From positions 1-15,804 of the forward strand of contig QMLM01000012.1 of NCBI GenBank assembly GCA_003646745.1: a stretch of DNA of 15,804 nucleotides, in the 5' to 3' direction. A model generated the notes under the pieces. That model worked only from the letters and a program-made list of their open reading frames with translations, was not told the origin of the DNA and did not search any database. Made by a program: the position numbers and the translations under genes. Source of the DNA: Deltaproteobacteria bacterium (GTDB taxonomy: Bacteria; Desulfobacterota; B13-G15; RBG-16-54-18). Position 1 is the first letter of the stretch, and every line of letters begins with the position of its first letter. This document shows, piece after piece, positions 6,576 to 12,253 of this stretch.

Positions 6576-6847
6576 CCGGCCATATCTCCAAAAAACAAAA
6601 AGGCCCTTCTCCCAAAAAGTTGCCGAAAAGAGGAATATTCCGAAAGTTAAGGTTCAAAGGGATATTAACACCCTGCAACTCTTCCCACTGTCAGAATGCT
6701 CCATGCAGTTGCACCTCTGCATTCCATTCAGCTACCTAAGCCTTGCCCCCTTGAATCCTTCTATTCAGCTAACCAATGGGAGAAGAACCTTCTAAATTAC
6801 AATAAGGCCCTTCATGAGAATGAGGCTTAGTAAATCGCCATATTTTC
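6576..6847 (-). other. Intergenic region and probable leader of the PHP-hisC operon
   Basis: I see no gene here. On the plus-strand numbering it holds two interleaved inverted repeats, TGCAACT/AGTTGCA (6674-6680 with 6707-6713) and GAATGC/GCATTC (6694-6699 with 6719-6724), and a 9-base direct repeat TAGCTGAAT, 37 bases apart. No promoter with acceptable -35 and -10 boxes stands out, no T-box or histidine-rich leader peptide is visible, and there is no clear terminator after the upstream nuclease gene. It is by far the longest non-coding stretch in the window, so regulatory content is likely but not identified. Confidence 0.5.
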
Positions 6848-7333
6848 TTACATCTTATATTTGCCAAAGTCCTTCGGTGAAAGACCTTCCAAAAATTCGT
6901 CCAGAGCTTCTTCTCCCTCCTTTTGCTGACGTAGATCTATCTTCCTCGATTTCTTAATCACCTCTTCCTTTACAAAGATGGGGGAACTAGTCCTGAGGGC
7001 CAAGGCGATGGCATCGCTGGGCCGGGCATCAATGGCATATTTTACCCCATCCATGTCCAGATGGATGGTGGCATAGAAGGTATTCTCCCGCAGGTCATTA
7101 ACCTCTATCTTGACGACCTTGACTCCCAATGTATCTAGAATACTCTTAATAAGGTCATGGGTCATAGGCCTGGAGAGCTGGACCTTCTCTAACTGAGTCG
7201 CTATGGCACTGGCCTCAAAGAATCCTATCCAAATCGGAACAATCTCTTTCTCCTCTAAATCCTTCAACAATACAATGGGGGTATTGGTAAAAGGATCTAC
7301 CGTTAAGCCACTTACCTTCATCTCTCTAAACAT
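6848..7333 (-). CDS. Bifunctional nuclease family protein (DUF151)
   Basis: This is a 161-residue protein of the BFN/DUF151 family, characterised in a few organisms as having DNase and RNase activity; its role in most bacteria is not settled. Recognisable family features are PIVLL at 19-23, VPIWIGFFEA at 32-41, RPMTHDL at 55-61, YATIHL at 87-92 and the signature IDARPSDAIALALR at 101-114. A charged tail of about 45 residues follows. The ATG at 7333 has AAGGAGG 7-9 bases upstream (7341-7349) and is preferred over the ATG four codons later. It overlaps the end of miaB by 8 bases, so the two are coexpressed. Assignment is to the family; the substrate is unknown. Confidence 0.9.
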   Translation of the reverse strand: MFREMKVSGLTVDPFTNTPIVLLKDLEEKEIVPIWIGFFEASAIATQLEKVQLSRPMTHDLIKSILDTLGVKVVKIEVNDLRENTFYATIHLDMDGVKYAIDARPSDAIALALRTSSPIFVKEEVIKKSRKIDLRQQKEGEEALDEFLEGLSPKDFGKYKM

Positions 7334-8660
7334 CCCCAGTCTCCTCCTTGTCGAAAAGCTCTCCCCGCAAGGAGTTTGGTAGGCCCTCTTTTATCCTCAC
7401 CTTAACCAACCTTCCCACCAACTCATAGCCTCCGGGGAAATTAACGATGCGGTTACACCTAGTTCTGCCCATCACCTCTTGGGGGGAATTTTTGCTTCTC
7501 CCCTCTACTAGAACCTCTTTTATTTCACCTTCTAATTCTTTATTCTTCCTCAGAGTTATCTCCCGCTGGAGTTCCTGCAGGGTCTCCAGGCGCCTTTGCT
7601 TCACCTCAGGGGGAACATCATCCTCCCAATGGGCTGCTTTGGTCCCTTTACGGGGAGAATACTTAAAAGAAAAAAGGGCGTCAAACTCCACCTCTTGCAT
7701 CAATTCCAAGGTCTGGATAAAATCCTCTTCCTTCTCCCCCGGGAAACCCACCATTACATCGGCAGTAATGCTGATGTTCGGAATCAACCCCTTTAACTTC
7801 TTGATCTTGGCCAGATACTGCTCTCTGGTATATCCTCTGCCCATCCTCTCCAACACCGCATTAGACCCTGCCTGGAAGGGAAGATGGATATGCTCACACA
7901 ATCGTTGCAGCCTTCCAAAGGCATCCATCAGCTCTTCCGTAAAGTCCTTAGGATGGGAAGTGGTGAATCTAATCCTCTTCAGCCCCTGAATTTCATTTAT
8001 TTTAGCCAACAGTTGGGGGAAAGTCAACTCATCGGGGTTGTTTCTGGCATATGAGTTGACATTTTGACCTAAAAGAATTACCTCCTTAGCCCCCCTTTGG
8101 ACCAAAGCCTCTATCTCGGAGATAATCTCGTCACTCGGCCGGCTCCGCTCTCTACCACGCACATATGGAACAATGCAGTAACTGCAGAAATTATCGCAAC
8201 CTTCCATAATGGTTACATAGGCACGCAATGGGGGGGTTGGGGGCAACGGCAGATCCATACATCGGGTATCCTCAAATCCCACTTCGCACACCCCCTTGCG
8301 TCCTCTCTCCACCTCCTTCAATATCTCAGGAAGGAGATGGATCTTGCCAGGTCCGAGGACGAAATCGAGAAAGGGAAATTTTGCTAACATCCGTTCCCCC
8401 TCCTGTTGGGCAACACAGCCGGCTACACCCAATATCACTTCAGGCCTTCTTTTCTTCAAACTTTGAAAACGACCTAGAATACTATAGGCCTTCTGCTCCG
8501 GTTTCTCTCTAACGGTACAGGTATTTACCAGTATTAGCTGCGCCTTCTCCCAACTCAGTGTCTCCCGATAGCCACACCCCGCCAGCAGAGCGAGCATGCG
8601 CTCTGAATCATGCTCGTTCATCTGACAACCGAAGGTTTTTATGTAAACCAGCCGCTCCAT
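7326..8660 (-). CDS. miaB: tRNA-2-methylthio-N6-dimethylallyladenosine synthase
   Basis: MiaB is a radical SAM methylthiotransferase that modifies A37 of tRNAs reading codons that begin with U. The N-terminal domain carries the second Fe-S cluster ligands Cys12 (KTFGCQMNEHDSE), Cys48 (NTCTVREK) and Cys82 (GCVAQQEG). The radical SAM triad is Cys155, Cys159 and Cys162 in GCDNFCSYCIVPYVRGRE. A TRAM domain closes the protein after about residue 375. The length of 444 is normal. KTFGCQMNEHDSER is characteristic of MiaB rather than MtaB or RimO. The ATG at 8660 must be the start because the next in-frame ATG comes after Cys12. No Shine-Dalgarno is visible, and the U-tract of the upstream terminator ends five bases before the ATG. 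bfn follows with an 8-base overlap. Confidence 0.95.
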   Translation of the reverse strand: MERLVYIKTFGCQMNEHDSERMLALLAGCGYRETLSWEKAQLILVNTCTVREKPEQKAYSILGRFQSLKKRRPEVILGVAGCVAQQEGERMLAKFPFLDFVLGPGKIHLLPEILKEVERGRKGVCEVGFEDTRCMDLPLPPTPPLRAYVTIMEGCDNFCSYCIVPYVRGRERSRPSDEIISEIEALVQRGAKEVILLGQNVNSYARNNPDELTFPQLLAKINEIQGLKRIRFTTSHPKDFTEELMDAFGRLQRLCEHIHLPFQAGSNAVLERMGRGYTREQYLAKIKKLKGLIPNISITADVMVGFPGEKEEDFIQTLELMQEVEFDALFSFKYSPRKGTKAAHWEDDVPPEVKQRRLETLQELQREITLRKNKELEGEIKEVLVEGRSKNSPQEVMGRTRCNRIVNFPGGYELVGRLVKVRIKEGLPNSLRGELFDKEETGDV

Positions 8661-8665
8661 AACTG

Positions 8666-8689
8666 AAAAAGGCGGGGATAATCCCCGCC
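8666..8689 (-). terminator. Intrinsic terminator after the FBP aldolase/phosphatase gene
   Basis: On the minus strand GGCGGGGA-TTA-TCCCCGCC is followed directly by TTTTT. This is a perfect 8-bp GC-rich stem with a 3-base loop and a U-tract, 9 bases after the upstream stop codon. Two G-U pairs could lengthen the stem. The 5' side reads GTAGGGGCGGGG, resembling the palindromic GTAGGGGCG-type repeats scattered in many environmental genomes, so it may derive from such an element (inference). Confidence 0.88.
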
Positions 8690-8698
8690 CCTACCCCC

Positions 8699-9799
8699 TT
8701 AACCACGGACCTTGAATTGCTTGTCAAGGCGCTTCATCTTCTCCACAATTCCCCCATACTCCAACTCACTATAAGGTAGCATAGCCGCCCCGGAGAAACC
8801 CTGTTCCCTCAACTCAATAGCCTTTCTTGCAACCTTTTCCCGTACGTAGTCCCAGAAGGGATGGTCGAAGGCATCAGCAGGCTCGGTGAGCTTGCCTTTA
8901 TGGACGCAAAAGGCATGACAGCAAACCAATGGGGGGCCGTCGAAATAGGAAACGGGAGAATTAATCCGCACAGGCATGAGGGGACCTGTGTGGCTTCCCC
9001 TCATAAATCCCGCCACATAGTGCCCGATGCTGTAAGGTGCCAATACTTCGCCTGTAGCAGGGAATCCGCCCTGGACCCTTACGAGCATCACCGGGTCATC
9101 CTTACCCGTATATCTCCCCGCTATATTGTGGAGACGGGAGGTACTTACCGCTACCGCTATCTCACCCGTGTTGCGGGAGTGGATGCTTTCGACCACAAAA
9201 CGCTCATTATCTCGTAACAATGCTGCTATATCGTAGAGGTCTTCAGGGGCGTTTAACTCTATGATCCTATCTCCCTCCGTGTATTCCACATCCATGATGG
9301 TAAATTTGAACCCCTTATCCATCGCGGGGCTCAACATCAGGCCAGGGCAATACATGGGATCGGCAAAGGCCAGAAAAAGGGGCAGGTTATATGCCCCAGG
9401 ATCGGTCTTATCAGCGGCAAAAAAGAGGAAGGGTTCATTAGGCCTCTCCTCAAACTCCATCTCCGCCACAGCGGGACCCATCCCCTTTACATTGCCGGCA
9501 AAGGCATCTTTTAACAGGTCCTGCCCAGCACCGTAGAGACCTTGCTCCTTGGCCACCTCGGTACCCGCCACAAAGGCATCCCAAGCCAGCTTATGGATAT
9601 CCTCATTCCCCGTGCCCTTTTGGTGGGAAAAGAGCAAAGCAATATCGTCCCCTGTATGGCTCACATAAAGGTCATCTATCAGGCCTTTGCCGTTGTTCTC
9701 CACGAACTCCCGAACCCTCTCTAGTAATTGCTGGGTGGGCTTAATATGCCCCCCTATACTCCCTATATCGGCTTTAATGACGCTCAAAGTGATCTTCAT
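8699..9799 (-). CDS. fbp: Fructose-1,6-bisphosphate aldolase/phosphatase (archaeal-type, class V)
   Basis: This bifunctional gluconeogenic enzyme condenses DHAP and glyceraldehyde-3-phosphate to fructose-1,6-bisphosphate and then hydrolyses it to fructose-6-phosphate. The family is typical of archaea and of deeply branching, often thermophilic or autotrophic bacteria. Visible residues match the known active site: metal ligands Asp11 and His18 (KADIGSIGGH), Asp51-Asp52 (HTGDD), FAADKTDPG around 127-135, and the aldolase loop with Tyr230, the Schiff-base Lys233 and Asp234 (RYTGKDDP). GGFPATGE at 244-251 and YSELEYGG near the C-terminus (Tyr348) are also typical. The length of 366 matches the family. 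The ATG at 9799 has AAAGGAGGT with 8-base spacing (9808-9816). A strong terminator follows the gene. Confidence 0.95.
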   Translation of the reverse strand: MKITLSVIKADIGSIGGHIKPTQQLLERVREFVENNGKGLIDDLYVSHTGDDIALLFSHQKGTGNEDIHKLAWDAFVAGTEVAKEQGLYGAGQDLLKDAFAGNVKGMGPAVAEMEFEERPNEPFLFFAADKTDPGAYNLPLFLAFADPMYCPGLMLSPAMDKGFKFTIMDVEYTEGDRIIELNAPEDLYDIAALLRDNERFVVESIHSRNTGEIAVAVSTSRLHNIAGRYTGKDDPVMLVRVQGGFPATGEVLAPYSIGHYVAGFMRGSHTGPLMPVRINSPVSYFDGPPLVCCHAFCVHKGKLTEPADAFDHPFWDYVREKVARKAIELREQGFSGAAMLPYSELEYGGIVEKMKRLDKQFKVRG

Positions 9800-9807
9800 A
9801 TCTTCTT

Positions 9808-9816
9808 ACCTCCTTT
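9808..9816 (-). promoter_or_regulatory. Strong ribosome binding site of the FBP aldolase/phosphatase gene
   Basis: AAAGGAGGT on the minus strand lies 8 bases before the ATG, a near-perfect anti-16S match. It suggests high translation and confirms the start. The upstream 30-odd bases back to the dehydrogenase stop contain only a small palindrome, ACATAATATGT at 9843-9853, and no acceptable promoter. Confidence 0.8.
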
Positions 9817-9862
9817 CACGTTGTTTGGCTTAACTGCTCTCCTACATAATATGTTTTAACCC

Positions 9863-10651
9863 CTACCTTCGCCCTAACAAATCAAGGATGGGTTTGGGGG
9901 GATACCCTGTCATCCCTCCGTCCACCACAATTGTTGCTCCATTTATATATTTTGCCTCCTCGCAGCAGAGAAACAACACCACCGAGACCACCTCCTCGGG
10001 GTCGGCAAACCGCTTTAGCGGAACCCTCTCCGCCAAAGCGGACACTAGCTCCGTCTTCCCCAATATGGGCTCGTTCATCCCCCCGGCGATAAACCCTGGG
10101 GCAACGGCATTAACATAGATCCCATACCTGCTCCATTCATAGGCCAAAACCCTGGTCAGAGATAGCACTCCCGCCTTGCTCACACTATAAGGCAATAGGC
10201 CCTGTTCGCCAAAGAGTCCTGCTTGGGAAGATATGTTGATGATGCGGCCACCTCCCTGCTCCTTCATTACGGGGAAAACCGCTTGAGAGCATAAGAAGAC
10301 CCCCTTCAAGTTAACATTTATCACCCGGTCCCAACCCTCCTCAGTTACTTTCTCGGCAGGCAGTATGAAGGGGTTAATCCCAGCGTTGTTGATAAGGATA
10401 TCAACTCTCCCCAGCCCCTTCATAACTTCAGCTACCATGCGTTCTGTATCTTCCTTCTTAGATACATCCGCTCCCAAGGCCAGAGCCTTACCCCCATGAG
10501 CCTCTATCTCTTTAGCCGTTTCTGCCGCTTTGTCTGCCTTAAGGTCATTGACAGCCACCACCGCCCCTTCTTTGGCAAGCCCCAGGGCATACCTTCTACC
10601 CATACCCCTTCCTGCACCCGTGACTAAAGCGACTTTCCCTGCCAATCTCAT
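9863..10651 (-). CDS. Short-chain dehydrogenase/reductase (SDR), FabG-like
   Basis: This is a 262-residue classical SDR, a Rossmann-fold NAD(P)(H) oxidoreductase. It shows the cofactor motif TGAGRGMG at 11-18, NNAG at 88-91, and the catalytic tetrad Asn114, Ser142, Tyr155 and Lys159 (ISSQAG and YSVSK). The C-terminal GATIVVDGGMTGYPP is standard. Asp36 (AVNDLK), at the end of beta-2, favours NAD over NADP. The substrate cannot be told from sequence; FabG-like ketoacyl reductases, sugar or alcohol dehydrogenases all look like this. It follows surE by 22 bases and precedes the FBP aldolase/phosphatase gene by 63 bases, so a shared transcript is likely. The ATG at 10651 has AGGAGG about 7 bases upstream. 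Confidence 0.9.
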   Translation of the reverse strand: MRLAGKVALVTGAGRGMGRRYALGLAKEGAVVAVNDLKADKAAETAKEIEAHGGKALALGADVSKKEDTERMVAEVMKGLGRVDILINNAGINPFILPAEKVTEEGWDRVINVNLKGVFLCSQAVFPVMKEQGGGRIINISSQAGLFGEQGLLPYSVSKAGVLSLTRVLAYEWSRYGIYVNAVAPGFIAGGMNEPILGKTELVSALAERVPLKRFADPEEVVSVVLFLCCEEAKYINGATIVVDGGMTGYPPKPILDLLGRR

Positions 10652-10673
10652 CTTTCTGCCTCCTGTTTGAGTG

Positions 10674-11414
10674 TTATAGCTTCCACCCCTCCAGCTCTTT
10701 CACGGCAGAATGGTTGGTCAGATCCACACGTAAGGGGGTTATAGAGATATAGTGGTTTGCCACAGCATAAAAATCGGTTCCTTCTATCTCCTGAAATCTC
10801 TGCTCATCTCCACCTATCCAATAGTATTTTTTTCCCCTGGGATCGACCTCTTCCACCACCGATTCCCCAAAAACCCTCTTCCCTTGGCGAGTGATCTTGT
10901 AGGAACGAATCTCATCCTCCTCCAAATTGGGAACATTGATGTTCAAAAAGGTCCCCTCAGGGAGGCCTACTTGCATGATATATCTGGCCATCTTGAGGGC
11001 AAAATTGGCCGCTACCCCATACTTGAAATTACTTCTCGAGGCAAGCGAGATAGCGAAAGCAGGTATCCCCAAAAAGGTGGCTTCAAAGGCTGCTGAGACG
11101 GTACCGGAGTATACCACATCTTCGCCCAAATTGGGCCCCTTGTTTATACCTGAAACGACGAGCTGCGGACGTGCTTTGAGTATGCCGAAAACGGCTAGGT
11201 TGATACAGTCCACCGGCGTGCCGTCCACTGCATATACCTTAGGTGAAACCTCTTCTACACGCAAGGGGCGATGTAGGGTCAAGGAATGGGCGGCAGCGCT
11301 GCGCTCTCTGTCCGGGGCAACAACATATACCTCACCTAATGCCCCCATCTTTTGGGCCAAAATGCGCAACCCTTCAGAAGAAACACCATCATCGTTGGTG
11401 ATAAGAATCTTCAT
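10674..11414 (-). CDS. surE: 5'/3'-nucleotidase SurE
   Basis: SurE is a metal-dependent nucleoside monophosphate phosphatase linked to stationary-phase survival. From the ATG at 11414 it has 246 residues beginning MKILITNDDG. Metal ligands Asp8, Asp9, Ser39 (RERSAAAHSLT) and Asn91 (SGINKGPNLG) are present, as are DGTPVDC at 64-70 and the YSGTVSAAFEA segment at 102-112. The frame stays open back to 11525, but that extension covers the tRNA-Pro gene and lacks SurE similarity, so the later ATG is used (an ATG two codons earlier is also possible). The Shine-Dalgarno is weak (GGGA very close to the ATG), and a 7-bp hairpin covers it. In Geobacter-like genomes surE occupies the same place after ihfA, merR and tRNA-Pro. 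Confidence 0.95.
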   Translation of the reverse strand: MKILITNDDGVSSEGLRILAQKMGALGEVYVVAPDRERSAAAHSLTLHRPLRVEEVSPKVYAVDGTPVDCINLAVFGILKARPQLVVSGINKGPNLGEDVVYSGTVSAAFEATFLGIPAFAISLASRSNFKYGVAANFALKMARYIMQVGLPEGTFLNINVPNLEEDEIRSYKITRQGKRVFGESVVEEVDPRGKKYYWIGGDEQRFQEIEGTDFYAVANHYISITPLRVDLTNHSAVKELEGWKL

Positions 11415-11415
11415 T

Positions 11416-11433
11416 CCCATTTTCGCTAAATGG
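11416..11433 (-). promoter_or_regulatory. Hairpin at the surE translation start
   Basis: On the minus strand CCCATTT-AGCG-AAATGGG forms a perfect 7-bp stem with a 4-base loop, ending one base before the surE ATG at 11414 and enclosing the only Shine-Dalgarno-like bases (GGG). It contains an upstream in-frame ATG. There is no U-tract, so it is not a terminator. It could limit surE translation; function is inferred. Confidence 0.4.
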
Positions 11434-11480
11434 GGGAAAAGATTATTAGGAGCGGACGACCTGAAAAAGCCTCTCAGGAA

Positions 11481-11557
<77 letters not shown>

Positions 11558-11589
11558 CATTAAAATCTATCATGACAAATTTCATCTCC

Positions 11590-11946
11590 TTAGTCAAGGG
11601 CCTCTTTTATTTGCGCCAATTCCTTCTTCAGCTCTCGCAAGATCTCCTTATAGCTTTCCTTTAAAAACTCCATCTCCAACTGCTGCCCATGGCGGCTCAA
11701 CTCCTGGATCTTCTTTTTGGCCCCTGCAATGGTAAACCTGTCCTCATAAAGGAGCTTTTTAATGATGAGGATGGTCTTCAGATCTTCCTGCCTGTACCGG
11801 CGCTGTGTCCCTCCCGATCTTTTGAGGCGCAACTTGAACTCCTGCTCCCAGTATCTCAACACGTGGGGTTTTACCCCTGTTATACGACTGACCTCCCCAA
11901 TACGATAATAAAGCTTGTCAAGATGAACAAGCTTTCCCATCACCAT
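11590..11946 (-). CDS. MerR-family transcriptional regulator
   Basis: A small 118-residue MerR-type protein. The winged helix-turn-helix begins at about residue 14 (YRIGEVSRITGV, HVLRYWEQEF) and continues with SGGTQRRYRQEDL, the usual wing. The C-terminal 45 residues are charged and heptad-like (FLKESYKEILRELKKELA), consistent with a dimerisation coiled coil. There are no cysteines for metal or redox sensing and no effector domain, so the ligand is unknown. Genes of this type commonly follow ihfA in deltaproteobacteria. The ATG at 11946 has AGGGGG about 9 bases upstream; an ATG two codons later is the alternative. The gap to ihfA is 12 bases, so cotranscription is expected. Its target promoter is not identifiable here. 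Confidence 0.88.
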   Translation of the reverse strand: MVMGKLVHLDKLYYRIGEVSRITGVKPHVLRYWEQEFKLRLKRSGGTQRRYRQEDLKTILIIKKLLYEDRFTIAGAKKKIQELSRHGQQLEMEFLKESYKEILRELKKELAQIKEALD

Positions 11947-11958
11947 GGGAAAGGCCCC

Positions 11959-12234
11959 CTATGCGTTCAACAATTTTTTCAAGGCCTGGCTCGGCTTGAA
12001 GGTCAGCACCCGTCGCTGGGAAATCTCTATCTCCTGCCCTGTCTGAGGGTTCCTCCCCTTTCTAGCCCTCTTCTCCTTAACCACAAAGTTCCCGAAGCCT
12101 GATATTTTGATCTTTTCTCCCCGCTCAAGGGTCTCCTTCATGATCTCGAAGACCATCTCCACCATTTGTGCGGCCTCTTTTTTAGAAAACCCCACCTTTT
12201 CATAAACACTCTCCACGATGTCAGCTTTAGTCAT
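11959..12234 (-). CDS. ihfA: Integration host factor alpha subunit
   Basis: A 91-residue HU/IHF-family DNA-bending protein. It starts MTKADIVESVYEKVGFSKKEA, has the GFGNF turn at 46-50, and has the flexible arm RKGRNPQTGQEI with the DNA-intercalating Pro63, ending SQALKKLLN. The alpha rather than HU or beta assignment rests on its resemblance to IhfA (MTKADI start, KISGFGNF, QRRVLTFKPSQ) and on its place directly after pheT, the classical pheST-ihfA arrangement. It should dimerise with an IhfB encoded elsewhere. The Shine-Dalgarno AAAGGAGGTGA (12238-12248) is a near-perfect anti-16S match, as expected for an abundant protein. The 19-base gap to pheT holds only this site. Confidence 0.94.
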   Translation of the reverse strand: MTKADIVESVYEKVGFSKKEAAQMVEMVFEIMKETLERGEKIKISGFGNFVVKEKRARKGRNPQTGQEIEISQRRVLTFKPSQALKKLLNA

Positions 12235-12253
12235 ACCTCACCTCCTTTACTGT

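Noticed and set aside
6660..6735. Short minus-strand frame starting MECRGATAW as a his leader peptide
   Set aside because: About 20 codons with no histidine run, a poor binding site and no terminator-antiterminator pair; nothing supports attenuation.
6790..6845. Possible terminator after the DUF151 gene
   Set aside because: The only candidate hairpin (around CCTCAT/ATGAAGG) needs several bulges and has no U-tract, so I do not call it.
11455..11480. Hairpin CCTGA/TCAGG after the tRNA as a terminator
   Set aside because: Only five base pairs with a nine-base loop and no following U-tract.
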